Source of the DNA: Lentilactobacillus diolivorans DSM 14421
GTDB lineage: Bacteria; Bacillota; Bacilli; Lactobacillales; Lactobacillaceae
Reading direction: 5' to 3'
Length of the DNA: 64,000 nt
NCBI RefSeq assembly: GCF_001434255.1
Contig: NZ_AZEY01000079.1
Coordinates: 50,292-114,291 of the forward strand
Positions 28,765 through 36,077 of this stretch are shown here, piece after piece; within the stretch, counting starts at the first letter, position 1; each line of letters begins with the position of its first letter. A model generated the notes under the pieces. It did not search any database, had not been told where the DNA came from, and worked only from the letters and a program-made list of their open reading frames with translations. The translations under genes were made by a program, and so were the position numbers.

Positions 28765-28793
28765 AAGATAGAAGTATTTTCAGCAAATGTCAA
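28765..28793 (-). promoter_or_regulatory. Promoter of carAB
   Basis: On the minus strand TTGACA (28788-28793), 17 nt, TATCTT (28765-28770). No PyrR-type leader or terminator lies between it and carA, unlike pyrB. About 60 bp upstream, TGAATATTTATTAA (28852-28865) resembles an ArgR box with mismatches. Confidence 0.7.
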
Positions 28794-28977
28794 GTCGTTT
28801 TATACAAAAAAAGACGATATATGGATTTTTATGTACAATAAATTTCAAAAATGAATATTTATTAAAACAAGAAATGTCCTTCCAAGTACGTCTTGTATAC
28901 ATAGTTAAGGCATCTAATTCTGACACTGCAAAAATTTGGATAAATAATCATTTCCAAAATTATTTTTTAAAAGAGGC

Positions 28978-29006
28978 TTGTTTTTTTGAGGAAAAAGGCA
29001 TATGAT
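28978..29006 (+). promoter_or_regulatory. Promoter of pyrBC
   Basis: TTGTTT (28978-28983), 17 nt, TATGAT (29001-29006), about 15 nt before the PyrR-type leader. Confidence 0.65.
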
Positions 29007-29020
29007 TCAAATAACAAAAA

Positions 29021-29130
29021 AAGAACCTTTAAGATTAACCCCGTGAGGTTAAGAAGGAATCGTTGAACCTGGGATATTCTCAGGAATAACTACAACCTCT
29101 TTACCCAACGGCGGTAAAGAGGTTTTTTCA
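29021..29130 (+). promoter_or_regulatory. PyrR-type attenuator of pyrBC
   Basis: The leader starts with CCTTTAAGATTAACC, CCGTGAGGTT and AAGAAGG. This fits the PyrR-binding anti-antiterminator loop (consensus around CC-GAGAGG-TT). The terminator follows: AACCTCTTTACC (29094-29105) pairs with GGTAAAGAGGTT (29113-29124), then a T run. In this system PyrR with UMP favours termination. The pyrR gene is not in the window. Confidence 0.85.
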
Positions 29131-29219
29131 TGCAGATATTGATTTGATTGACGATTTAATTGTTCCCGTGAGAGCAAAACGTCCCCTAAACACTGTGGCA
29201 AAAGACCACTTAATCAAGG

Positions 29220-29250
29220 AGCGCTTTGCGAACATGGCAAAGCGCTTTTA
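29220..29250 (+). terminator. Second terminator-like hairpin before pyrB
   Basis: AGCGCTTTGC (29220-29229) pairs perfectly with GCAAAGCGCT (29237-29246), followed by TTTATTTAT. It lies 10 nt before the pyrB ribosome binding site, so it is a second obstacle in the same leader. Confidence 0.75.
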
Positions 29251-29273
29251 TTTATATTTAGGAGGAATTGACA

Positions 29274-30221
29274 ATGATGCAGATCACTAAACCAGCAAGC
29301 TTTGAAAACGTAGTAAGTATGGAAGACCTTTCAGTTGAGGATGTTTTATCATTTGTCCATGACGCCACCGAGTTTAAAGCTGGCAAACAAATTGAATTAA
29401 AGCGACCAGTCTATGCCGCAAACCTTTTCTTTGAGAATAGCACCCGAACCCATACTAGTTTTGAAATGGCTGAACGTAAATTAGGATTACAAGTTGTTAA
29501 CTTTGACCCAGCCTGCAGCTCGGTTAATAAAGGTGAAACAATGGGGGATACAATCAAAACCCTTCAAGCAATCGGGGTTGATGTGATGGCCATTCGTCAT
29601 AAGAAGAACGAGTATTATAAAGATTTGGTCTCAGATCCTAATATTCATGTTGGAATTGCCAATGCTGGTGATGGATCAGGTCAACATCCATCACAATCAT
29701 TACTTGATTTGATGACAATTTACGAAGAGTTTGGTCATTTTGAAGGATTAAAAATTGCGATCGTTGGTGATTTAACTCATTCCCGGGTCGCTCATTCAAA
29801 CATGGAAGCTCTGACCATGCTGGGTGCCCACGTTTACTTTGGTGGGCCAAAAAAGTGGTATACCGATGAGTTTGCCAACTACGGCGAATGGTTACCAATG
29901 GATGAATTAGTATCGCAAATGGATGTTATGATGCTGCTTCGGGTTCAACATGAACGGATCGATGCAAATGAAAATGGGGCCTTCTCAGCAGCAGATTATC
30001 ACGAAAAGTATGGTTTGACGCTTAAACGTGAAGCAATGATGCCTGATCAATCAATTATTATGCATCCGGCTCCGGTTAACCGCGGAGTTGAGATTGCGGA
30101 TGAATTGGTTGAATGTGACAAATCACGGATCTTCCGTCAAATGGAAAATGGTGTTTTTGTCCGCATGGCAATTATGACCAGTATGCTGCGTAACCGTGAT
30201 CTTGTGAAAGCAGAATATTAA
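29274..30221 (+). CDS. pyrB: Aspartate carbamoyltransferase catalytic subunit
   Basis: I start at ATG 29274, 8 nt after AGGAGG (29260-29265). A second ATG follows directly. The 315-residue protein has the carbamoyl-phosphate site FFENSTRTHTSFE, the HPSQSLLDL motif, and HPAPVNRGVEIADELV near the C-terminus. It condenses carbamoyl phosphate with aspartate, the committed pyrimidine step. No regulatory subunit gene is present, as usual in Firmicutes. pyrC follows by 24 nt. Confidence 0.97.
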   Translation: MMQITKPASFENVVSMEDLSVEDVLSFVHDATEFKAGKQIELKRPVYAANLFFENSTRTHTSFEMAERKLGLQVVNFDPACSSVNKGETMGDTIKTLQAIGVDVMAIRHKKNEYYKDLVSDPNIHVGIANAGDGSGQHPSQSLLDLMTIYEEFGHFEGLKIAIVGDLTHSRVAHSNMEALTMLGAHVYFGGPKKWYTDEFANYGEWLPMDELVSQMDVMMLLRVQHERIDANENGAFSAADYHEKYGLTLKREAMMPDQSIIMHPAPVNRGVEIADELVECDKSRIFRQMENGVFVRMAIMTSMLRNRDLVKAEY

Positions 30222-30245
30222 TACCAGACGAGGAAAATTTACCCG

Positions 30246-31520
30246 ATGAAACGTGTAATTGTGAATGGCCGCCTGTTGGAAAATGGAAAATTAGTGAGTC
30301 GAGATATCTTAATTGATGATGGCACAGTAATTGCGATTGAGCCTAAAGTTAACACTGAAGATGCTGATGATGTGGTTGACGCAAAGGGGAATTTTGTTAG
30401 TCCGGGATTGATTGACGTTCACGTTCATTATCGACAACCAGGGCAAGAAGAAAAAGAAACAATCAAGACGGGCAGTTTGGCAGCGGCTCATGGTGGCTTT
30501 ACAACTGTTTGTGCAATGCCCAATGTCACCCCGGCACCGGATAGCCCCCATAATATGGAAAGTTTAATTAAATTAAACCGAGAAAATGGAGTTGTTCATA
30601 TTAAACAATATGCCACGATTACAACGAATCGTGGTGGTGATCAATTAGTTGATTTTCCTGCTTTAAAGAGCGCCGGTGCCTTTGCATTTAGTAATGACGG
30701 TAACGGTATCCAAAAAAGTAGTACGATGTATGAAGCAATGAATCAGGCTGCTGACTTGGACATGGCGATTGTTGAACACGTTCAAGATGATGACCTTACA
30801 TATCATGGCGTGCTTAATGACGGGGCTGCTAAGCGACTTAACATGAAGGCAATGCCATGGGTTAGTGAAACTGCTCAAGCTGCTCGGGATGTTATCTTAG
30901 CAGAAGCAACGGGTGTTCACTATCACGTTTGCCACGTTTCATCCAAGCATACGGTTAATGTGATCCGAGCTGCTAAAAAAGCCGGCATTCACGTGACTGC
31001 TGAGGTAACGCCTCATCATTTATTATTGTCAGATGAAGATATCAAGGAAGACAATTCTTACTATAAAATGAACCCACCTTTACGTGGGAAAGATGACCAA
31101 CAGGCTTTAATCGAAGGATTGCTTGATGGGACGATTGATATGATTGCAACTGATCATGCACCGCATACAAAGGAAGAAAAAAATCAATCAATTCGGACGG
31201 CACCGTTTGGGATTACTGGTAGTGAAACGGCCTTTAGTATGCTCTATACCAAGTTCGTCAAAACTGGGCGTTTTACTTTGGATCAGTTAATCAATTGGAT
31301 GGTTCGCAAACCTGCTGCTGTCTTTAATATGTCGAATGCTGGTTCTCTTGAGACGGGGCAACCCGCTGACATCGCAATTTTTGATATTGATGAGCAAAAT
31401 ATGATCCAAGAAAGTGATTATTTGTCTAAGGGAAAGAACTCTCCATTCACTGGCGAAACAGTCTATGGGGATACGGTTATGACACTTGTGAGTGGAAAGA
31501 TTGTGTATCAAAGAAAATAG
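30246..31520 (+). CDS. pyrC: Dihydroorotase, class I
   Basis: The 424-residue amidohydrolase has the metal motif DVHVHYRQPGQEEKE (His59/61 region), substrate-binding Asn in CAMPNVTP, HVCHVSSKHTV, and the catalytic Asp in IATDHAPHTKEEK. It closes carbamoyl aspartate to dihydroorotate. It is co-transcribed with pyrB. Later pyrimidine genes (pyrD, E, F) are not in the window. A long palindromic repeat follows at once and probably ends the transcript. Confidence 0.96.
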   Translation: MKRVIVNGRLLENGKLVSRDILIDDGTVIAIEPKVNTEDADDVVDAKGNFVSPGLIDVHVHYRQPGQEEKETIKTGSLAAAHGGFTTVCAMPNVTPAPDSPHNMESLIKLNRENGVVHIKQYATITTNRGGDQLVDFPALKSAGAFAFSNDGNGIQKSSTMYEAMNQAADLDMAIVEHVQDDDLTYHGVLNDGAAKRLNMKAMPWVSETAQAARDVILAEATGVHYHVCHVSSKHTVNVIRAAKKAGIHVTAEVTPHHLLLSDEDIKEDNSYYKMNPPLRGKDDQQALIEGLLDGTIDMIATDHAPHTKEEKNQSIRTAPFGITGSETAFSMLYTKFVKTGRFTLDQLINWMVRKPAAVFNMSNAGSLETGQPADIAIFDIDEQNMIQESDYLSKGKNSPFTGETVYGDTVMTLVSGKIVYQRK

Positions 31521-31521
31521 A

Positions 31522-31635
31522 GTGGCACAACAAGCGGTTAGCCTCCAGAATATAAGTAACTTCAGCCGATATCCCTGGTTTTTAGGGATATCGGCTGAAG
31601 TTATTTATATGGCAGGAGGCTGCTTGTTGTGCCAC
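31522..31635. repeat. Long variable-arm hairpin repeat (copy B3, inverted)
   Basis: Outer arms GTGGCACAACAAGC (31522-31535) and its complement (31622-31635) are perfect. The inner arms include a perfect 19 bp (31557-31575 with 31585-31603). On the minus strand the order is AAAACGTGG, outer arm, TGCC, 26-nt arm, 9-nt loop, 26-nt arm, TCT, outer arm, CTCTATTTT. This is the same skeleton as at 17226 with unrelated arm sequence. Confidence 0.85.
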
Positions 31636-31663
31636 GTTTTAGCATGGTAGAAAGGAACGCCTA

Positions 31664-31746
31664 TCCTGTTTTTAGGGATATCGGCTGAAGTTATTTATAT
31701 GGCGGAAGGCTGCTTGTTGCGCCACGTTTTACATGGTAGAAAAGAA
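31664..31746. repeat. Tandem duplication of half of the B3 hairpin
   Basis: About 80 bp (CCTGTTTTTAGGGATATCGG through GGCTGCTTGTTG to CATGGTAGAAAAG) repeats 31574-31656 with few changes, but without the partner arm. A weaker trace (GTGATTTATATGGC) lies near 31783. No gene is seen in 31521-31914. Confidence 0.8.
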
Positions 31747-31914
31747 AATTTGCATTCTCAGTTTTGTGGAATATGAGCCAGGGTGATTTATATGGCCGAG
31801 GACTGGTACATATCCTGACGAAGTAGTTTTAAGCTTGGGTCTATATAACTAAACCTTCTTTGAAAAAGTTGCTGATCAGTGTAAAATACCATTAATAGTT
31901 TTAGAAGGGATAGA

Positions 31915-32916
31915 TTGTCGTTGAGAATTAAAGTGAAACATTTTGTTTTCGTCGTAATTTTGTTGGTTGCTGTTTCACTAACAAGTCCAGTTCAAGCCAA
32001 ATCAATAAAAAAAGAAGTTCAGGGCAACACAACTACAACAATTGTTACCAGTAATATCATTCATACATCCAATGTTGGCAAACGGGTCTTTTTAACCCGG
32101 ATACCCGTTAAACTTCATGCTATTACAAACGAGGAACCTGATCCACAAAAAATTGTAGCAGTACCTAAAAATACACCATTAATTGTGCAAAAAAAGTTGG
32201 CGGAAGATAAAGGCTATTTGGTTTCGATGCCACATTCGAAGGCAAAACTGGTGATTAGTCACCCGGCAAAATTAATTTATTCGACTAAGACAGCCAAACT
32301 TAATTCTAAGGAAATGAAAGCACTTCGATTATCCGCTGATAGGTGGGCTAAAAAGCTAACTAATCGGGAAATTAAGGCAATTCGTTACTATACAAACAAT
32401 GGTTATGGAAAGATTAATGACACACTTCGTAATCCTCATAAAAGGGCTACTAGTAAAGTAAAAACAAGTATTAAACAAATTAATCGGGCGATCGACCAAT
32501 ATCAACTTAAACAACCATTAACTGTTTTTCGAGGGACAACTCCGCTCGGGTTAACCAAATCACTTGGTAGTCAGTCTGTAAAAGTCGGCGGTCAGTATCA
32601 TGACCCCGCTTATTCATCAACGACGTTGAGTCAGATGATTGCACTGGGATTCTCAAGATCAAAACAACATGTCGTCCTAAAGATTAATTTGCCTAAGGGC
32701 CGCTATGGTGCTTATATTGATCCAATTTCAACTAATGTCGGCGAGAGGGAATATTTGTTACATCATGGTACAAAATTGATCGTAACCAAAATTCAAAAAG
32801 TCCATTTAACGGTCCACACGGTAACAACCGTTGAACAGAAGGGGAAAAAGCCGGTTAAGAAAGCAACCAATGCGCCAATCAATTATCGATTAGTAACGCT
32901 TAGCCTGATGAAATAG
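31915..32916 (+). CDS. Secreted ADP-ribosyltransferase-like protein (R-S-E type)
   Basis: The 333-residue protein has a signal peptide (hydrophobic 9-22, cleavage near VQA-K at 28). A region of about 100 residues follows, then an ADP-ribosyltransferase exoenzyme fold from about 130 to 300. Family motifs are in order: WAKKLTNREIKAIRYYTNNGYGKIN (144-168), Arg206 in VFRG, SST (234-236) in AYSSTTL, and E277-R-E279 in GEREYLLHHGTKL. The ExE form is that of arginine-specific mono-ADP-ribosyltransferases. Such enzymes transfer ADP-ribose from NAD to proteins. Target and host are unknown. The start is TTG 31915 or TTG 31921, after AGAAGGGA. It is monocistronic with a terminator. Confidence 0.88.
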   Translation: MSLRIKVKHFVFVVILLVAVSLTSPVQAKSIKKEVQGNTTTTIVTSNIIHTSNVGKRVFLTRIPVKLHAITNEEPDPQKIVAVPKNTPLIVQKKLAEDKGYLVSMPHSKAKLVISHPAKLIYSTKTAKLNSKEMKALRLSADRWAKKLTNREIKAIRYYTNNGYGKINDTLRNPHKRATSKVKTSIKQINRAIDQYQLKQPLTVFRGTTPLGLTKSLGSQSVKVGGQYHDPAYSSTTLSQMIALGFSRSKQHVVLKINLPKGRYGAYIDPISTNVGEREYLLHHGTKLIVTKIQKVHLTVHTVTTVEQKGKKPVKKATNAPINYRLVTLSLMK

Positions 32917-32969
32917 TGCTTACTGTGGTGGATCTTATATCAGTAATAATTATTTGAAAAACGAGTGAC

Positions 32970-33096
32970 TGGGCTGGGACAAAAGCAATTTTGTCCCAGT
33001 CCTGTTTTTTGTGTAATCAAGATTGTTACCAAGCGAAAACGTGAGATAAAGGGCAACTTTCAGAGCGTAGCCGCCTTTCGTGCCACTCTTTTGTTT
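32970..33096 (+). repeat. Terminator plus composite intergenic repeat
   Basis: GGCTGGGACAAAA pairs with TTTTGTCCCAGTCC, then TTTTTT (terminator of the preceding gene). The linker TGTAATCAAGATTGTTACC, the sequence GCGAAAACGTGAG, a reduced hairpin (AAGGGCAACTTTC with GCCTTTCGTGCCA) and the CACTCTTTTG end follow. Confidence 0.8.
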
Positions 33097-33148
33097 TTTG
33101 AATAATTAAAGGATTAGGTTAAGGATAGTGTAAACAAGAGATTGTTTG

Positions 33149-33760
33149 TTAGCGCTTGTTTTCAGTTTGCGATTTTTGGTTCATGTTTAATGGTGACTGT
33201 TTATCTGAAAGTTTGCTAAGTGCTTTTTCATAGTCGGAAACCTTAATGATTGTCGATGTGGTAAATTGATGGTTTCTAAACTTCTTTAGTATCTTATAAC
33301 TTTGAAAACCGCTCATCGCAATAATAGCCAAACAAGTTAACACAACTAACTTATAGGCGCAGTGCGACTTGTTGCATTTGAACAAGATAATTAGTGGTAG
33401 TAAACAGCCAATTAGTGGTATGACGGCACTAACGTAAGCAACGAGAACTAGGATTACCAGCAAATTAATATCTTCTGATTGACCTTGAATCCGGTGCTGG
33501 GTGAACTCTACCACCCGTTGCTTTCGAGTGATATGATCTTTGACCAGCTGATTCTTTAGTTCTGGATCATCCATCAAGAAATCCTCCATCGATCGTTTAT
33601 AAGTAACACAAAGCAGAACTAAGTTATCAATATCTGGATACCCTCTATTATTTTCCCAACGACTGATTGCTTGACGTGAAATTTTCAACTTTCGGGCAAC
33701 ATATTCTTGTGAAAAGCTGTTTTCAATTCGAGCGTCCCTTAATTTTTCTCCTAATGCCAT
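33149..33760 (-). CDS. XRE-family regulator with membrane segments
   Basis: The 203-residue protein opens with a helix-turn-helix of the XRE type (GEKLRDARIENSFSQEYVARK, then LKISRQAISRWENNRGYPDID). A middle linker follows, and then two or three hydrophobic segments at about 98-150, ending in a charged tail. Membrane-bound XRE proteins of this form often act as sensors, but the signal and targets are not known. The tiny membrane-protein genes at 34138-35024 diverge from it and are possible targets. Confidence 0.82.
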   Translation of the reverse strand: MALGEKLRDARIENSFSQEYVARKLKISRQAISRWENNRGYPDIDNLVLLCVTYKRSMEDFLMDDPELKNQLVKDHITRKQRVVEFTQHRIQGQSEDINLLVILVLVAYVSAVIPLIGCLLPLIILFKCNKSHCAYKLVVLTCLAIIAMSGFQSYKILKKFRNHQFTTSTIIKVSDYEKALSKLSDKQSPLNMNQKSQTENKR

Positions 33761-34038
33761 TACTAATCACACGCCTTTATTAGTGAGTTGGTTGATAGAT
33801 GTATCACAACTAAATTCTCATATTAATTGGCTCATCGCAAGGTGTTTGAAGATAACATGCTATGGTTGCGACAGAAAAGTTGCAACTATTACAACAATAA
33901 ATACTGATATCACTGAGTTTTATCGAAAACACTAGAAATCAAATGTCTAATTTTGACTATTCTCATTATTTTTTAATTTCAAAAAAATGTCATCATTTAC
34001 AGAGATGTTACAAATTAACCAATTAGCAATTTTTTTAG

Positions 34039-34068
34039 AATGTAACCCAATGTAAAACAATCGTTGCT
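34039..34068 (+). promoter_or_regulatory. Conserved upstream block shared with 50227-50256
   Basis: The block AATGTAACCC, then ATGTAAAAC, ATCGTT, CTT shares about 25 of 30 bases with the sequence upstream of the secreted-protein gene at 50320. In both it ends about 65-70 nt before the start codon. TGTAAC and TGTAAA are direct repeats with a 10-nt period, like sites of OmpR-family regulators such as WalR. Confidence 0.5.
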
Positions 34069-34137
34069 TTTTTGCCAACGAATTTATTGGTACATTAACC
34101 CTATGGCTTTGAAATCGATAAATGTGGGAGGGCAATC

Positions 34138-34419
34138 ATGATGAAAAAGCGAGATACACAAGTTAGCCATGGTTTAGAGATCAAAGGGCAGTTGGCGACA
34201 ATTAAATTTGGTGTTGTGACTGCACTGGCTACATTATTAATTGCGTTTCTAATAATTGGTGGCATTAGTGTGTATCAGGGACAGTTGGTAATGAGTTATC
34301 AGTTTCTAATTGGCATGACGGCAGTTGGCTTTTTCGAAGGCGAATATTTTAAAACATCCTGTATTTGGTGGCTGGTTATTGGTTCGTTGCTGTGTGGCAT
34401 TAGCAGCTTATTTCTATAA
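34138..34419 (+). CDS. Small membrane protein, unknown (93 aa)
   Basis: The 93-residue protein has a charged N-terminus (MMKKRDTQVSHGLEIKGQ) and three hydrophobic segments (about 25-45, 50-66 and 74-92). A GGGAGGG site lies just before the ATG. It may belong with the two genes after it. No family is recognised. The conserved promoter block upstream suggests a specific regulator. Confidence 0.65.
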   Translation: MMKKRDTQVSHGLEIKGQLATIKFGVVTALATLLIAFLIIGGISVYQGQLVMSYQFLIGMTAVGFFEGEYFKTSCIWWLVIGSLLCGISSLFL

Positions 34420-34454
34420 CGGCTAATATTTTGTTGGAGTGGTGGGTGAAACTA

Positions 34455-34658
34455 ATGAAGAAGCTGAAGAAAAGGCCGAGGATGTTCTTTTGGTTAATGA
34501 TTGTCTTGTTGACCATCTGGGAAGTCTTACTTATCGGTTATTTATTGTGGATTGATCGAGAAGAATTGATGTACCGCAAACTACAAATATTTGTGGTTTT
34601 CACTACAAGTGTTGTATTTGGCTGGTTAATTGTAAAAAGCTGGCGATCTGATCGATAA
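34455..34658 (+). CDS. Small membrane protein, unknown (67 aa)
   Basis: I start at ATG 34455 with GGTGGGTG 7 nt upstream. Earlier TTG or GTG starts are possible. The product has a Lys-rich N-terminus (MKKLKKRPRM), then two hydrophobic segments separated by WIDREELMYRK. It lies 35 nt after the preceding gene, so co-transcription is likely. No known function. Confidence 0.55.
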   Translation: MKKLKKRPRMFFWLMIVLLTIWEVLLIGYLLWIDREELMYRKLQIFVVFTTSVVFGWLIVKSWRSDR

Positions 34659-34775
34659 CCATGAAAAAACTATTTTCAATTGAAGCTCGTTGATGATTCT
34701 CCTGGTTAGGCAAAAGCCACTATTTTTTTGAGGCGCAAACTATTCTACCAGACCTGAAAGGAAGCTTAAAAGCAA

Positions 34776-35024
34776 ATGAAATCAAATAACAATCAAGATA
34801 TCACCCAATATCCAAAGTGGTTTCAACGGTTCATGAAAATCAATAATAGTTGGACATTACTTACCGTTGCCATCATTTCTGGAGCGATCGGCTATGTTTT
34901 TAACAATGCCTATTTCTATATTATTGCGTTTATTGCCGGAATGGTTGATTTTGTTACGGGAGTTGCAATACTGGTTGAAATGCCAGTCCACATTTTCAGA
35001 AACCGCAATCGGAAACATAGGTAA
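34776..35024 (+). CDS. Small membrane protein, unknown (82 aa)
   Basis: The 82-residue protein has a hydrophilic N-terminus (MKSNNNQDITQYPKWFQRF), two hydrophobic segments (about 28-45 and 47-68) and a basic C-terminal tail (RNRNRKHR). GAAAGGAAG gives a good ribosome binding site. It is the third small membrane-protein gene in a row, all on the same strand. No family is recognised. Confidence 0.6.
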   Translation: MKSNNNQDITQYPKWFQRFMKINNSWTLLTVAIISGAIGYVFNNAYFYIIAFIAGMVDFVTGVAILVEMPVHIFRNRNRKHR

Positions 35025-35071
35025 ATAAATTGGGTCTAATAATTAGACGCGTGGATTACAAGTGTTTGTAA

Positions 35072-35115
35072 TAAAAAACGAGACTGGGACAACTCTTTAA
35101 TTCCCGTCTCGTATA
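35072..35115 (-). terminator. Terminator of the SMR gene
   Basis: On the minus strand ACGAGACGGGA pairs with TCCCAGTCTCGT, followed by TTTTTT. Confidence 0.85.
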
Positions 35116-35118
35116 TGG

Positions 35119-35433
35119 TTAACTTGTCATTTTAATGCCGACGATGCTTACCAGAAGCAATATCACGAATAGCCAAGTTACTAGTGATAATTTATCACCA
35201 AATAATATAATCCCGGCAATCACTGTTCCCACAGCCCCAATGCCAGTCCAAACCGGGTACGCGATCCCAATTGGCAAAGTTTTCGTTGCATGGGCCAGCA
35301 ACAGGAAACTAATGATCATGCCCACAATTGTGACAATGGTAGCGCTGGGTTGTGTGAATCCATGACTGAATTTCATGGCGATGGCCCAAACAACCTCAAA
35401 TAATCCTGCAATAATTAAATATATCCAATTCAT
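35119..35433 (-). CDS. Small multidrug resistance (SMR) family transporter
   Basis: The 104-residue protein has four membrane segments. Its first helix carries the essential Glu in MNWIYLIIAGLFEVVWAIAMK (Glu13), and AYPVWTGIGAVGTVIAG is the SMR GYAVW-like motif. The sequence MKFSHGFTQP is typical of the SugE/Gdx branch, which exports guanidinium-type cations, or of close relatives that export quaternary ammonium compounds. It works as a dimer. A second SMR gene is not adjacent. Expression is probably attenuated by the hairpin in its leader. Confidence 0.9.
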   Translation of the reverse strand: MNWIYLIIAGLFEVVWAIAMKFSHGFTQPSATIVTIVGMIISFLLLAHATKTLPIGIAYPVWTGIGAVGTVIAGIILFGDKLSLVTWLFVILLLVSIVGIKMTS

Positions 35434-35453
35434 AAAAAAATCCTCCTAGTACG

Positions 35454-35511
35454 CAAAAAGAGTACCCCCAACAATCCCTTCTAAGACCTAACGGAATTGT
35501 CAAAAGTACTC
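35454..35511 (-). promoter_or_regulatory. Terminator-like attenuator in the SMR leader
   Basis: On the minus strand GAGTAC (35506-35511) pairs with GTACTC (35460-35465), and GACAATTCC pairs with GGGATTGTT inside, followed by TTTTT. It sits between the promoter and the SMR ribosome binding site, so transcription would stop unless it is opened. I could not match a known guanidine or other aptamer. Confidence 0.65.
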
Positions 35512-35550
35512 AAAGTTTCTACCCGGTGGCAGTTGTATTAATTTCAATTT

Positions 35551-35578
35551 ATCATAGCACATTTGGGAGAGAAAACAA
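35551..35578 (-). promoter_or_regulatory. Promoter of the SMR gene
   Basis: On the minus strand TTGTTT (35573-35578), 16 nt, and the extended -10 TGC-TATGAT (-10 at 35551-35556). Confidence 0.6.
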
Positions 35579-35624
35579 ATTAGTGTGAACTGATTGGGGT
35601 AGGCTTGACTGTCCATAAGCACCA

Positions 35625-36077
35625 TTAAGATTGATTTTTTAATTTTCGATTAATTGATTTAACTTCGTTTTTGGCAATTAGCATGTTAATTGAAAATACA
35701 ATAGCGTAAACGACTAAAAATGTTCCTGTAAATCCGATAATTTGACCGATATTTAGTGGAAACCAGCCGCTTAGGATTGCCAAGGGAAGAAACCCAAAGT
35801 ATGAGATTGTTAAATGAACAATTGTCATTTTGGCAATACTCCAATCAGTTCGTGTGAAGACTAAGGCACCTACAGAGAAAACAATCCCAATTAGTGACCA
35901 AATGAACACAGAAATACAGGTTGCACTTAATGTTCCGCTAAATTGTGCTGTCCATGCCGGTGAAGAAGGGTAGTAATTCTTTGCACCGTTTAAGTATGAA
36001 AATACTAATGATAGAATTAATCCAATAAATGTGCCAAGAATGATGCCAATTAGTGCTTGAATGCTAATTCGTTTCAT
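35625..36077 (-). CDS. DUF3021 membrane protein, partner of the LytTR regulator
   Basis: The 150-residue protein has four hydrophobic segments (about 8-28, 52-72, 85-103 and 112-132), fitting DUF3021. Members are usually encoded directly after a LytTR regulator and hold it inactive at the membrane. Its ATG overlaps the stop of the LytTR gene by 4 nt (ATGA), which shows translational coupling. Signal unknown. Confidence 0.85.
   Translation of the reverse strand: MKRISIQALIGIILGTFIGLILSLVFSYLNGAKNYYPSSPAWTAQFSGTLSATCISVFIWSLIGIVFSVGALVFTRTDWSIAKMTIVHLTISYFGFLPLAILSGWFPLNIGQIIGFTGTFLVVYAIVFSINMLIAKNEVKSINRKLKNQS

Noticed and set aside
28787-29005. A 72-codon frame between carA and pyrB
   Set aside because: It has no ribosome binding site, its composition reflects AT-rich DNA, and it overlaps both divergent promoters.
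31522-31746. Possible CRISPR array in the repeat region after pyrC
   Set aside because: The repeats are palindrome halves of about 80 bp without regular spacers, and no cas genes are present.
35454-35545. Guanidine riboswitch upstream of the SMR gene
   Set aside because: No class I or II consensus is visible and the RNA upstream of the terminator is too short for class I.
35500-35547. A 15-codon TTG-started frame (MKLIQLPPGRNFEYF) in the SMR leader
   Set aside because: The start codon lies at or before the predicted transcription start and has no ribosome binding site, unlike the four accepted leader peptides.
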